Positions 8,570 to 17,780 are shown, counted from the stretch's first letter. The stretch is 64,000 nucleotides of DNA from Roseovarius albus (GCF_900172335.1 NZ_FWFX01000014.1:40514-104513), one strand, 5' to 3'. The notes: generated by a model not told the origin, from the sequence alone. Made by a program: numbers and translations.

Positions 8570-9703
8570 TTAGAAGCTCAGGTTGATCGCTGTACCGATG
8601 ACGTTACCATCAACTGTGTTAGCACTGTCTTCAGCTTCTGCATAGACGTAGTAGATGTCCCAATCGACACCTGGCCCCAGATCGCGGCTTGCGCCAACGC
8701 GGTATGCTGTATACTCGTCGCTCGCACCGGTCTTGTACTCACCCTGATATGTCAGAGCTTCGAAAGACCATGGACCTGCGGCGTCATATGTACCACCAAA
8801 GCTCCAGCCTGTTGATGAGGTGTTGCCAGCAACAGCAGCCAAGTCGTTGTTGTTGTTTTCAGCATAGCTACCACCAATGGTAACAGCGCCAAAGCCGATC
8901 TGTGCACCCAGACCCCATGTGGTTGCGTCACCACCGGCACCACCTACAACAGCACCTGTACCCCAGCGTGCGCCGAGAGTTACGTCTGTTGTGCCAAAGG
9001 ACTGGCTGTAGCTCAGACCGATATCAAAGATATCTTCCAGAGTTGCGCCAGAGTTGTCGTTGACTTGGCCAGCTGGATCGAAACCCTGCACGGCGTTGCC
9101 ACGGTTGTTGCGGGCATACGAAACACCAGCTGTGAAGCCGTTGAAGCTAGGTGTGAAGTAAGTCAGACGGTTAACGTCGTTGTTACCACCAACTTCGGTG
9201 TAGGACGATACGCCAGCGTCACGGAATGAGAATGGCACAACGCTTGACAGTGGAATAAACGCCGAGATCGAAGGCGAGTTGATGTACATGGAAGTCACGC
9301 CAGGCGCGCCAACCAGTGATTTGTAACCAGCGGAGTTTTCGGCACCGATGATCAGTTGGCCGAAGCTGTCGCCACTGATGGTCATGTACGATTCGTCGAT
9401 ACCGTCGGAACCGCCACCACTGTTTTGCGCTTCCATTTGGACGTTGACACCGAATGTCAGACCGTTGTCCAGAGTAACGCTTGGCGTGAAGATGATTTCG
9501 CCAGTGTTCAGGAAGTTGATGCCGTCGCCGTCATAAGAACGCAGGCCGCCTTCTCCATCAGGGATTTGGCTGTCTGTGTCAACGATTGCGATGTGCGAGC
9601 TGAAGAACCCGCCCCAGCTCACGTCCCAATCTTGGGCTGAAGCTGGTGCAGCTGCGACTACGCCAAGTGCGATCGCGCTGGTGCTCAGAAGATGCTTTTT
9701 CAA
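8570..9703 (-). CDS. Outer-membrane porin with TTG start
   Basis: A 377-residue general porin: signal peptide KKHLLSTSAIALGVVAAAPASAQ, then a Gly/Asn/Tyr-rich beta-barrel ending in Phe (NLSF). It matches the Rhodobacterales porin pattern in length and style. The frame extends upstream, but the start is best placed at TTG 9703: a GAGGAGGG ribosome site lies seven bases before it and it gives a textbook signal peptide, whereas the in-frame ATG 12 codons upstream adds charged and Cys residues ahead of the signal. A monocistronic gene with its own terminator. Confidence 0.88.
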   Translation of the reverse strand: MKKHLLSTSAIALGVVAAAPASAQDWDVSWGGFFSSHIAIVDTDSQIPDGEGGLRSYDGDGINFLNTGEIIFTPSVTLDNGLTFGVNVQMEAQNSGGGSDGIDESYMTISGDSFGQLIIGAENSAGYKSLVGAPGVTSMYINSPSISAFIPLSSVVPFSFRDAGVSSYTEVGGNNDVNRLTYFTPSFNGFTAGVSYARNNRGNAVQGFDPAGQVNDNSGATLEDIFDIGLSYSQSFGTTDVTLGARWGTGAVVGGAGGDATTWGLGAQIGFGAVTIGGSYAENNNNDLAAVAGNTSSTGWSFGGTYDAAGPWSFEALTYQGEYKTGASDEYTAYRVGASRDLGPGVDWDIYYVYAEAEDSANTVDGNVIGTAINLSF

Positions 9704-10035
9704 AGGGTGTCCCTCCTCGTATAAGCAGGAAAGTTTCATTTCCGCCGCCCCGGTGTGGACACGGCTTGGATGATGAAATGGAGCAAACACCCCCCAACTG
9801 TCAACGAAACCGCAAACCTTTGTCTCAATGTTGCTTTTGTTGTGGCACTTAAACCACACACCTTCTGCGGTTCAGGCATCAAAACCCATAAATATAAGGC
9901 TATGGCGTAAAATTGCCGAAAAAATTCAACAACACCAATGGCTACGGTCTTGCATCGATGAGCGGCCAAATACAAATAAATTGGCTTTCAAAAAGCGAAT
10001 TCAGGAATCATTTCGGCCTTTTCAAGGCGACGTCG
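9704..10035. other. Porin upstream region
   Basis: About 330 bases between the porin start and the end of the BKACE gene, both on the minus strand. It must hold the porin promoter and its leader. The part next to the gene is C-rich on the plus strand and the outer part is AT-rich. No gene, RNA or strong hairpin was recognised. Confidence 0.4.
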
Positions 10036-10869
10036 TCACGCGGCAGCCACAAGCCCCAGAATCTCTCGTGCTTGAAGGTGAGTCGCGACAGCGCGGTCGT
10101 ATTTTTCACAAATTCCTGCGGCACGACGCACGAGCGCAGCATTTGAAGGTGCCAACGTTTCCTTATCCCATCGAATGTTGTCTTCAAGCCCTGTTCGGGT
10201 GTGTCCGCCCGCAGCGATCGCCCATTCATTGACCACAACTTGATTAGGGCCAATGCCAGCCGCGCACCATTCTGCATCAGGTGCGCGCTCTTGCATTGTT
10301 TTTACATAGAAGTCGAACACTTCTTTGTCCGCAGGCATGGCATTGCGCACACCCATCACAAATTGGACATAGAGGTTTCCGTACAAAAGTCCCTCTTCAT
10401 GCATTCGGATCGCATGCAGGATGTGACTCATATCAAAGGCCTCGATCTCAGGCACCACTTGATAGGTGCGCATCTCACTCGACAGCCAAGAAATCAGTTC
10501 GGGTGGATTCTCATAAACGCGTGTTGGAAAGTTGTTTGACCCAACCGAAAGAGAGGCCATATCTGGGCGCAGTGGCAACATGCCCCCGCGCTCACTGCCC
10601 GCGCCGGAACGCCCCCCGGTCGAAAACTGGATAATCATACCGGGGCAGTGTTTTTGCAACCCTTCTTTCAGGTGCGCAAAGCGCTCAGGATCAGAACAGG
10701 GCGTGCCATCGTCCAATCGCACATGGCAATGCGCAATCGATGCGCCCGCTTCAAAGGCTTCATGCGCAGACTCGATTTGTTCGGACACTGTGATGGGCAC
10801 AGCAGGATTGTCCACCTTGGTGGGAACCGAGCCTGTGATCGCCACGCATATAATACAAGGCTTCGTCAT
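10036..10869 (-). CDS. Beta-keto acid cleavage enzyme (BKACE, DUF849)
   Basis: A 277-residue enzyme of the family that condenses a beta-keto acid with acetyl-CoA to give acetoacetate and a new CoA ester. The metal site HCHVR (His47, His49), STGG in the next strand and NEWAIAAGGHTRTGLEDN near the C-terminus are the family marks. Known members act on 3-keto-5-aminohexanoate or on dehydrocarnitine. The start at 10869 has GGAGGG seven bases upstream. The last gene of the ten-gene minus-strand operon, 34 bases after the previous gene. With a Rieske demethylase upstream, a betaine-type keto acid is a reasonable but unproven substrate. Confidence 0.88.
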   Translation of the reverse strand: MTKPCIICVAITGSVPTKVDNPAVPITVSEQIESAHEAFEAGASIAHCHVRLDDGTPCSDPERFAHLKEGLQKHCPGMIIQFSTGGRSGAGSERGGMLPLRPDMASLSVGSNNFPTRVYENPPELISWLSSEMRTYQVVPEIEAFDMSHILHAIRMHEEGLLYGNLYVQFVMGVRNAMPADKEVFDFYVKTMQERAPDAEWCAAGIGPNQVVVNEWAIAAGGHTRTGLEDNIRWDKETLAPSNAALVRRAAGICEKYDRAVATHLQAREILGLVAAA

Positions 10870-10903
10870 CTCAATTCCCTCCAAGGCCGCTATTCAGGTC
10901 AAT

Positions 10904-11290
10904 TTACTCTTCAAAAGTAATCCCACGTTCGTCAAACACCTTTTTCGCGGCACGAAAACACTCCAAGCCCTGTGGAACACCGCAATATATCGCAACCACA
11001 TGGATGATCGCACGGATTTCTTCCTTGGAGACACCATTGTTTAACGCACCACGGCAATGGATTTCCCATTCGTGCATTTTGCCCAATCCTCCCAGCATCG
11101 ACAGGTTCATCATGCTACGAGTTTTCGGATCAATGGTGTCATCGCCCCAGCCAAATCCCCAACACCAGGCTGTCATCGCCTCTTGAAACGAGCGGGTGAA
11201 CCCATCCGCCGCTGCTAGGTTTTTCTCGACATAATCCGAACCCAGCGTCGCCTTGCGCTGCTCAAGCCCGGTTTCGAACATATTATCCAT
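10904..11290 (-). CDS. Carboxymuconolactone decarboxylase-like protein
   Basis: A 128-residue AhpD/CMD-fold protein. The segment KMHEWEIHCRGALNNGVSKEEI, followed by VVAIYCGVPQGLECF, is the classic CMD core; the His in WEIHCRGALNNG matches the catalytic His of 4-carboxymuconolactone decarboxylase. The start is ATG 11290, with GAGGAG six bases upstream; a longer frame exists but its start lies deep in the preceding gene. It overlaps the FrhB-like gene by eight bases. The function in this operon may be decarboxylation or redox; the fold alone does not say. Confidence 0.85.
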   Translation of the reverse strand: MDNMFETGLEQRKATLGSDYVEKNLAAADGFTRSFQEAMTAWCWGFGWGDDTIDPKTRSMMNLSMLGGLGKMHEWEIHCRGALNNGVSKEEIRAIIHVVAIYCGVPQGLECFRAAKKVFDERGITFEE

Positions 11291-12527
11291 TACTGTCTCC
11301 TCTTGGGTGAATTGGCATCTCTTCTTTGAAACGGCCGGCCTTTGCGCGCTCAAAGGCCCCGCGTTCTTCGGCTTCATCCCTGACATCAAGGCTCTCCAAC
11401 CGCAATCCTTCGTGGCGGTAGGTCGGTTGCCCGGCTTTTGATAGCCCTCTCAAGCGCGCCGCAACCGCATGCTTTTTGGAGACCTGATGCGGTTGAAAGT
11501 CATCCAACTGCCTGGGATCATGATCCTGCCCCAAAACCAGGTCACCTGCTGCGACAGCGGCCTGAACCAAGTCCTGGCCCACCTTGGAACGCGTGATGAT
11601 CCCATTGAATCCTTCATCTTCGCCCACCGGGGTACCACCGGGCCAGATATCGAGAGCAGCCACATCTGCGGCTTCGCCGATGGCATCCGGGCACAATTTG
11701 CAGCGGCTTTGAATTTTCCAGCCGGATTCGTCGGCCCAAAATTCCTGATAGGTTTTCTCAAACGCCCGGCCATCTTCCGTCTCAACCCGCGTCGGCCCAG
11801 GGTTGCCATAGCCGCGATATCGGAAAAGCGTCAGTTCATCTTCGGTAACTCCAAACTCTTCCAACAGGTCTTCCGACTTTCCAAGCTCCGAAGCTCCGCC
11901 ACACACCATCACCAGCACCGCAACCAGCAATGCATCGAGCCGTGGATCGGCCTTCGCTCGTTGACTGACCGCTCCGGCGTCACATGGTTTGGCAATTATC
12001 GCAAACGCTTGGCCTCGCTCCAAAGCCTTCTCCAGCCCCGCAAGCGTATCAGAGGGCCCGTAGCGCGATCCGGCCCTTTGTAGGATTTGTTCAGCTGTTT
12101 CGCTGATTTCCCATTTCGTGCGCATCGGATTTTCTGTATCCGCAGCGCAATGCAAGATGAACCCGGCCTTTTTGCTGCGCAGCAGATGCACGGCCAATGC
12201 AGTCAGAACACCCCCCGTGGCCGCGCGAAACCGAATATCATCGTCCCCGGCCCAGGCTTCCCCAATGTGAATGTACTTCCCCCACATCGGATCCTCTAGG
12301 TCCCCTTCAGCGGTGGCGTTCGATACACAACCCGGGCACGCGGCCAAAATCGGTTGATCCTCGGCCTCCAATTCGGCTGCAATTGGCGCGGGGCGCAAAC
12401 GCCCCTGCGCGGTCATTCCCATGGACCACCGGTCAGGTGCCAACGCCTCGCAAAGGCCACAGCCAATACAGAGACCGTTTTCAACAACCTCGCGAACCGA
12501 CTGCGGATGACTAACCGTATCGTCCAT
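11283..12527 (-). CDS. FrhB/FdhB-family iron-sulfur flavoprotein
   Basis: A 414-residue protein of the coenzyme F420 hydrogenase/dehydrogenase beta-subunit family. The N-terminus has GLCIGCGLCEALAP (Cys20, 23, 26) for a 4Fe-4S cluster and AACPGC (Cys64, 67); a further cluster-like CKLCPDAIGEAADVAALDIWPGG segment lies in the C-terminal half. The family binds FAD and transfers electrons to varied partners. No F420 genes are seen here, so the donor is probably a ferredoxin or NAD(P)H system, perhaps serving the Rieske oxygenase (inference). Eight bases after the aldehyde dehydrogenase, eight-base overlap with the next gene. Confidence 0.82.
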   Translation of the reverse strand: MDDTVSHPQSVREVVENGLCIGCGLCEALAPDRWSMGMTAQGRLRPAPIAAELEAEDQPILAACPGCVSNATAEGDLEDPMWGKYIHIGEAWAGDDDIRFRAATGGVLTALAVHLLRSKKAGFILHCAADTENPMRTKWEISETAEQILQRAGSRYGPSDTLAGLEKALERGQAFAIIAKPCDAGAVSQRAKADPRLDALLVAVLVMVCGGASELGKSEDLLEEFGVTEDELTLFRYRGYGNPGPTRVETEDGRAFEKTYQEFWADESGWKIQSRCKLCPDAIGEAADVAALDIWPGGTPVGEDEGFNGIITRSKVGQDLVQAAVAAGDLVLGQDHDPRQLDDFQPHQVSKKHAVAARLRGLSKAGQPTYRHEGLRLESLDVRDEAEERGAFERAKAGRFKEEMPIHPRGDSNG

Positions 12528-12535
12528 TCAGTTCC

Positions 12536-13987
12536 TTACCCTAACTTAATCGCCACGTTCTTGGTCTGGACATAGTTCCAAAGCGCCTCGCGGCCCTTTT
12601 CGCGACCGTACCCAGATTTGCCGATGCCCCCAAATGGCGTTTCAATGCCACCGGCAAACCATTCATTCACAAACACCTGACCAGCGCGCACCTGACGAGC
12701 CGCGCGGGTCGCGCGATCCAGATCGCGGGTAAAGACACCACCAACCAGTCCGTATTGTGTTCCATTGGCGATCTCGAGCGCCTCTGCATCGTCACGGAAC
12801 TTCAAAACAGACAGAACCGGGCCAAAGACCTCTTCCTGTGCTATTGTCATATCCGGCGTGACATTCGCTAAAACGGTAGGTTCCAAAAATGCACCGGGGA
12901 TGTTCATCTTGCGACCGCCCGCCGCTACGATTGCTCCAGCCGTTTCGGCATCTCCGACCATGCCCGCCGCCCGGTCGCGCTGCGACTCGGACACCATGGA
13001 TCCCATAGTGGCCCCCGCCTCTGCGCGCTCAATCCCCGGGCCGACAGACAGCGAACGAGCGATGTTTACAGCGCGTTCAACCAATTCATCATGGCGCGAT
13101 TCGTGTACAATCACTCGGCTCATCGCCGAACAGACCTGACCCGCGTTAAAATAGATGCCCCAGCGGATATCATTCTCGAACGCTTCCAGATCTGCGTCAT
13201 CATGTACAATCGCCGCTGACTTACCACCCAGTTCCAACACACAGGGCACAACGTTTTGCGCTGCCGCCGTGGCAATCGCCACACCTGTTGCCACTGATCC
13301 TGTAAAGACAATCTGATTGACATCCGGATGCCCGGACAAGGCCGCGCCAGCCTGATGGCCCCAACCACACAGAATATTAACCGCACCTTTGGGTAGACCC
13401 ACGGCCTCGGCCGCGTGTGCAAACCACGCATTGGTCAGCGGAGTCAGCTCTGGTGTTTTGATGACAATGGTATTGCCTGTGGCCAAAGCCGCCGACAAGG
13501 ATCGCGCGGTCATTTCAACCGGATAATTCCACGGAATGATCTGCGCCGACACACCAAAAGGCACATTGTCAGTGAAATCGAAATATCCAGACCCAAGCGG
13601 AATCGAGCGTCCCTCTACGGTCGAGGCCTGATTGCCGTAATACTCAAAATACGCCGCAGCACCTTTGACCTCGATCTCGGCTTCCCAAAGTGGCTTGCCC
13701 TGTTCCAGCGTTAGCACCTGTGCAATCTCAGCGATGTTATCCAGCAAATAACGTCCCATCGCCTGCACCAGACGTCCGCGTTCAATCGGGCGCATATCTG
13801 ACAGCGCTCCGGACTGATGCACACGTTTGGCCGCCTGAACAGCACGGTTAACATCTGCCTCGTCCGCCAGTGCATGTTCTGCCAGCTTGGTTCCGGTACC
13901 GGGATTGATAACATCAATTCGGCCCGCCCCGCCGTCAGCCCATTCTCCATCGATATAGTTGCGCCAATAAGATTGGATGTCAGTCAT
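12536..13987 (-). CDS. NAD(P)-dependent aldehyde dehydrogenase
   Basis: A 483-residue ALDH. The active-site residues are the Glu in LELGGKS (E252) and the Cys in NAGQVCSAM (C286), with PWNYP (150s) for cofactor binding and EEVFGPVLSV near the C-terminus. It resembles betaine-aldehyde or gamma-aminobutyraldehyde dehydrogenases in length. ATG 13987 lies ten bases after the sulfotransferase-like gene; a longer frame to 14032 would run into that gene. Likely oxidises an aldehyde made by the preceding enzymes, substrate not known. Confidence 0.9.
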   Translation of the reverse strand: MTDIQSYWRNYIDGEWADGGAGRIDVINPGTGTKLAEHALADEADVNRAVQAAKRVHQSGALSDMRPIERGRLVQAMGRYLLDNIAEIAQVLTLEQGKPLWEAEIEVKGAAAYFEYYGNQASTVEGRSIPLGSGYFDFTDNVPFGVSAQIIPWNYPVEMTARSLSAALATGNTIVIKTPELTPLTNAWFAHAAEAVGLPKGAVNILCGWGHQAGAALSGHPDVNQIVFTGSVATGVAIATAAAQNVVPCVLELGGKSAAIVHDDADLEAFENDIRWGIYFNAGQVCSAMSRVIVHESRHDELVERAVNIARSLSVGPGIERAEAGATMGSMVSESQRDRAAGMVGDAETAGAIVAAGGRKMNIPGAFLEPTVLANVTPDMTIAQEEVFGPVLSVLKFRDDAEALEIANGTQYGLVGGVFTRDLDRATRAARQVRAGQVFVNEWFAGGIETPFGGIGKSGYGREKGREALWNYVQTKNVAIKLG

Positions 13988-13997
13988 GGTCTGTCTT

Positions 13998-14738
13998 TCA
14001 AACTGTAATTCTGTGTGCATAGAGCCGGTCATAGTGCGGCTTCATCCGTCGGTGTACTTGCTGCACCCGGGGTGGTGTATCTTCAAGCGCCACATACCTG
14101 CGTGTTTGCGGCGTGAGCCCGGTCGACTGCGCCAGATTGGCGTGGAATGATCCGCCATCCCACCAGCTGTGCTCCGACGGGTCACCGCCCGGCTCCCAGC
14201 TCAGTGCCTCGGGAAGGAAAGGGATACCCACCGCCTCGCAGAAAGCCTTGGTCATGTCATACGGGTTTTCCAACAAATCATCACTGTCGACCACTGGCGG
14301 TGGAGTGCCGTTCAGAGCCCAAAGCAGGTCAAACAAGGCGCGCTGTTCAGGAAAGCCAACTTCGCCTTCATGAAAATCCGGCCATTTGTTGTGCATCGAG
14401 GTGATGGTCTTTGCCGGGTCTCGGATCAGGAATGCATGGGTGAAATGCCCCAGAAAATCCGGATTCCACATGTGGTTGATATAATGTGGAAAATCCTTAG
14501 TGAATACTGGCCCCTTTTCCGCCCGCGCCTGAATATCAGCCCAGACAGAGTCCAATGTCAGCCCCGGCGTCGTTTCCTCGCCCGGTGCAAAACGGTGCCA
14601 CATCGGATCTTCGCCCTGATACCATGCCTCGCCAAAAGGCTCGTGCAGACAATCCAAATCGCCCCGTTGTCGCATCATCCACTCAAAGGCAGTCGAGGTG
14701 GACCGCGGGATCGCCCAAAGCGCAACAATCTTATGCAT
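13998..14738 (-). CDS. Sulfotransferase-like P-loop protein
   Basis: A 246-residue protein opening with VALWAIPRSTSTAFEWMM, a P-loop of the PRSxST type seen in the divergent sulfotransferase-like family that is common in proteobacteria. AFLIRDPAKTITSMHNKWP matches the phosphate-binding second site. It differs strongly from the two sulfotransferases at 7-8.5 kb. Its presence inside a catabolic operon is odd; it might sulfate or otherwise activate an intermediate. Six bases from the gene before it, ten from the gene after. Confidence 0.7.
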   Translation of the reverse strand: MHKIVALWAIPRSTSTAFEWMMRQRGDLDCLHEPFGEAWYQGEDPMWHRFAPGEETTPGLTLDSVWADIQARAEKGPVFTKDFPHYINHMWNPDFLGHFTHAFLIRDPAKTITSMHNKWPDFHEGEVGFPEQRALFDLLWALNGTPPPVVDSDDLLENPYDMTKAFCEAVGIPFLPEALSWEPGGDPSEHSWWDGGSFHANLAQSTGLTPQTRRYVALEDTPPRVQQVHRRMKPHYDRLYAHRITV

Positions 14739-14744
14739 GCTGTT

Positions 14745-15566
14745 TTATCCTTTCAAAGACGAGAGTAGACAGTCTTGGTCCGTCACCGGCGCAAGACCAA
14801 GGGATTTGAAAATACGCCAGTAGAGCGCGGTATCATGACCGATCACCGGCTTGCCCAGCTTGGCCTCCATATCGCGGGTCAGGTGCAACGGTCGCTGCGG
14901 CAATCCATTTGGGCCCGAACGAAAATTGCACATGCCGTTGATCAGATAAGCGTCGGCCTCGGGCGCTTGTTCGGCGACATAAAGAAAAGATTTCTCAAAC
15001 AGATCACCGTCAAACACCCAGCGCAGTTTGTTGATCTCTTCCTGGCTTTCAAACCAGCCCTGATCATGAAAGTTTCCGGCCCAAAGCACGTCAAATCCGG
15101 CCTCACGCAGGAAGATTGCCGTGCCCTGCCACCACTCGGGCCAGTGATAAGCAGCATTGAGCGCGACTTTCTCCACGTTCATTTCGCGCAGTGCTTCGAT
15201 CATGGCATAGCCCGCCATGTGAAACTGCACGCCATATTTGTCGCTCAGATCTTCGCAGTGTTGCCGCACGCCTTCGACGCCCAAACCGCAAGCATGCACC
15301 CAGTTCGACCCCACTTGGCCCGCCACATCGGCACCATTGCGCGCCATACAATGCACAAAGTCCTCCAACATGCCAAAGTTCTGCTTTCTCTGGTCCAGTC
15401 CATGCACATAGTCTGGCACATGCAGCATCCAGCCATGCACGCCCACGGTCTCCGGGCACATCCGCATAAAGTCCGACGGGCCTGCGCAATAATCAAACGG
15501 AGGGCAGGTAAACCCAACCTGATGCGGGAACAGTTTCTGTTCCGGCGTCCATTTCTCTGGCATCAT
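14745..15566 (-). CDS. Asp/Glu racemase-superfamily protein (arylmalonate decarboxylase / maleate isomerase-like)
   Basis: A 273-residue protein whose second half (VEKVALNAAYHWP, EADAYLINGMCNFRS and GHDTALYWRIFKSLG) follows the pattern of arylmalonate decarboxylase and maleate cis-trans isomerase, where a Cys in the second strand-loop is catalytic; here the candidate is the Cys in INGMCNF. Two ATGs lie side by side at 15566, with GGGAGGG nine bases upstream. The chemistry is probably a cofactor-free decarboxylation, racemisation or isomerisation. The exact reaction cannot be assigned. Confidence 0.7.
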   Translation of the reverse strand: MMPEKWTPEQKLFPHQVGFTCPPFDYCAGPSDFMRMCPETVGVHGWMLHVPDYVHGLDQRKQNFGMLEDFVHCMARNGADVAGQVGSNWVHACGLGVEGVRQHCEDLSDKYGVQFHMAGYAMIEALREMNVEKVALNAAYHWPEWWQGTAIFLREAGFDVLWAGNFHDQGWFESQEEINKLRWVFDGDLFEKSFLYVAEQAPEADAYLINGMCNFRSGPNGLPQRPLHLTRDMEAKLGKPVIGHDTALYWRIFKSLGLAPVTDQDCLLSSLKG

Positions 15567-15600
15567 TGTTTATGGCCCTCCCTAGTTATGTGCCTGACAT

Positions 15601-16239
15601 TCATTGCAGATCTTCCTTCTGTCGCATCCGCCAGATCAGATGATCAAAACGGTCCTGCCCGTAAAACGGCTCTCCGTCATAGACCATCAGCGGCACGCCC
15701 CAGTGCCCGGCGGCAAGCATCGCTTCAGCATTGCGATCCAGCTCTTCTTTGGCGCTCTCCCAGCTAGTGCCCTCCAGCACCTCCGCCAGATTCAACCCTA
15801 TCTTCGCCATCGCCCTGCTTAGATGATCGCCCTGATCCCATCCGGGGGTTGAGCCATCCCAAAGCATCCGCCCCACCACATCCAGAAACGCCATTGCGCG
15901 CCCGGCACGAGTGGCCCCGATGTACAGACGGCACAGGTATTCATTGCGGGGCTGGTTTTCTTCCGCAATCCACAGTGATCCGGGTTTGAAATCTATAGGC
16001 GATGGGTCGGGATAGGCATGCGGCAACCCCAGAAATTCGGCCAACCGCTTGGTGTCGGTCGCGAAATATTGCTGCTCCAGCTCATCTCGGTCCAGATACC
16101 GATGGGGCAACCGGAGCACCCCACCCAAAACCGGAACAATATCAACCTGCACGCTTTTATGTGCCAGCCCGATCAATCGGTCCAACAAGAGGTAACAATA
16201 GTCGCTTTGCAGCGAATAAAATACCTCCACCCGCACCAT
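15601..16239 (-). CDS. DsbA-fold protein, 2-hydroxychromene-2-carboxylate isomerase-like
   Basis: A 212-residue protein of the DsbA/HCCA-isomerase family: an N-terminal thioredoxin-fold strand (VEVFYSLQSDYCYL) followed by a helical insertion and the C-terminal GHWGVPLMVYDGEPFYGQDRFDHL, the GxxGVPxxxxxxxxxxGxxR pattern. There is no CxxC, so it is not a thiol oxidase; family members use glutathione for isomerisation. Gaps of 31 and 34 bases to its neighbours fit co-transcription. Confidence 0.8.
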   Translation of the reverse strand: MVRVEVFYSLQSDYCYLLLDRLIGLAHKSVQVDIVPVLGGVLRLPHRYLDRDELEQQYFATDTKRLAEFLGLPHAYPDPSPIDFKPGSLWIAEENQPRNEYLCRLYIGATRAGRAMAFLDVVGRMLWDGSTPGWDQGDHLSRAMAKIGLNLAEVLEGTSWESAKEELDRNAEAMLAAGHWGVPLMVYDGEPFYGQDRFDHLIWRMRQKEDLQ

Positions 16240-16270
16240 CAGTCACAAGCTCCTAGACAAAGACATTTCT

Positions 16271-16696
16271 TCAAAGCAACCGCTCCCCCTTTTGCGCTGC
16301 ATTTTGCAGGCCCTTATCGTGCTTTGGTAGTTCGTCAGCCATACGCACCCATGGTAAGCGCTCCGACCAATAAATATGCGCAGTCGGTACATAGATAGTC
16401 GGGTCATTTAGTGTTGTCGCATAAAGATGTGTTTCGTTCGGGAACACCTCTGTCTCAAAAGACAGCGGAGATCCGCACTCTCCACAAAAACGGCGTGTCA
16501 CCCGTTTGGAGGAACGATATGAAATACAAGGGCCTTCCCACTCGCATGCCTCCTTCTCGACACCGAACCAACTGACATAGTCAGATGACGCAGCACGTCG
16601 ACAATCTTCACAGTGACAGAGGGCTGCCCATAGAATTTTTGAGCTGGCCCGCCACTTCACAGCACCGCAAAAACACTTCCCCGAAAGCTCACTCAT
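16271..16696 (-). CDS. GFA-family zinc protein (formaldehyde-activating-like)
   Basis: A 141-residue protein with the Cys pattern of the GFA/CENP-V family: GKCFCGAVKW, CHCEDCRR and FCGECGSPL, which bind two zinc ions. The founding member speeds the reaction of formaldehyde with glutathione. Its eight-base overlap with the Rieske oxygenase gene suggests it handles formaldehyde released by oxidative demethylation; this is inference, since many GFA proteins have other or no known roles. Confidence 0.85.
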   Translation of the reverse strand: MSELSGKCFCGAVKWRASSKILWAALCHCEDCRRAASSDYVSWFGVEKEACEWEGPCISYRSSKRVTRRFCGECGSPLSFETEVFPNETHLYATTLNDPTIYVPTAHIYWSERLPWVRMADELPKHDKGLQNAAQKGERLL

Positions 16697-17780
16697 CCAC
16701 CGCCTCGCGCATCCATTGCTGCAGCTTTTGAATCGAATGCTCGGAATTCACGCCACGCTTTGGGTCCAGCACCAGTGGGCCGGGCTTATACCCACGTGAT
16801 TTCAATCCTTTGTGCACAGACTCGACCAGATGGATATCTTCCTCGACGGTGGTCTGACGATCCTGCACCGCAAGCCCGCGGATCACATCGCTTTCGGCCC
16901 CGTCTTCGGTGAACCAACCGCGATAAACGGTGCAATGATCCACATCCCGCGCGCGCCAGTGATAGGTATTGAGCACATTGCCCGGATAGCATTGAAAACT
17001 GACCATCGGCCACAGGAACCATGATTGATATTCCTCGGAATGCGGCACCGAGGTATCAATCGGATAGGTCATCTTGTCCATGCTTTGACATTCTGTGGTG
17101 TGGCGCAGCACATAGCCACCATCTTTGTCCGGTTGGATGTCATAAGTTTCCGGCTTCACAACGCCTTCGGCAAAGGTCGCGTGGTTGATCGGGCAGTGGT
17201 AGCACTCAGAATAGTTCTCAACCGAGACCTTCCAGTTGCAGTTCTCTTCAATCTCCACCCACTCCAACGGGGCCAGCTTGTCGATGTTAGGTACAAAGGC
17301 GCGGATCTCTTCACGCACACCGGGGAACCATTCGTCCATCGATTTGGCATCATCATCCAAATTCACAAAGATGAAGCCATTGAAATCTTCGGTCCGCACC
17401 TCGGTCAGGCAGATCTTTTCTTTGTCAAATCCCGGCACCGATTTGATATTCGGTCCGGCACGCAACTGCCCGGTCAATTCATACGTCCAAGCGTGGTAAG
17501 GACATACAACAACACGCGTGTTACCCGTGTCTTTCACCAGCTCATGCGCCCGGTGCTGACAGACATTATAGAACGTCCGCGCCTCGCCATCGCGGCCACG
17601 AATGCAAAACAGGTTTTGCCCCGCGATCTGAAAGGCGAAGTAGTCCCCAACATTCGGGATCTGACTGACATGCCCGGCAAACTGCCACGTTCGGGCCAGC
17701 AGGCCCTGCATTTCAGTCTCAAAAATTTCGGGGTCGGTATAGTACCGCGCGTCAAGGGAATGGATCAGCGGGGCGTTCAT
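16689..17780 (-). CDS. Rieske oxygenase alpha subunit, betaine demethylase-like
   Basis: A 363-residue ring-hydroxylating-type oxygenase. The Rieske cluster ligands are C74-x-H76 and C93-xx-H96 in CQHRAHE and CPYHAWTY. The mononuclear iron site is NYSECYHCPINH (H195, H200). The family includes glycine betaine, proline betaine and carnitine monooxygenases, which clip N-methyl groups as formaldehyde; the neighbouring amine dehydrogenase and GFA protein fit this. Its reductase is not adjacent. The start overlaps the stop of the RpiR regulator (ATGA). Confidence 0.88.
   Translation of the reverse strand: MNAPLIHSLDARYYTDPEIFETEMQGLLARTWQFAGHVSQIPNVGDYFAFQIAGQNLFCIRGRDGEARTFYNVCQHRAHELVKDTGNTRVVVCPYHAWTYELTGQLRAGPNIKSVPGFDKEKICLTEVRTEDFNGFIFVNLDDDAKSMDEWFPGVREEIRAFVPNIDKLAPLEWVEIEENCNWKVSVENYSECYHCPINHATFAEGVVKPETYDIQPDKDGGYVLRHTTECQSMDKMTYPIDTSVPHSEEYQSWFLWPMVSFQCYPGNVLNTYHWRARDVDHCTVYRGWFTEDGAESDVIRGLAVQDRQTTVEEDIHLVESVHKGLKSRGYKPGPLVLDPKRGVNSEHSIQKLQQWMREAVDE

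Noticed and set aside
14775..15767. A 330-codon open frame on the plus strand
   Set aside because: Crosses two minus-strand genes that have strong family motifs; no sign of coding on the plus strand.
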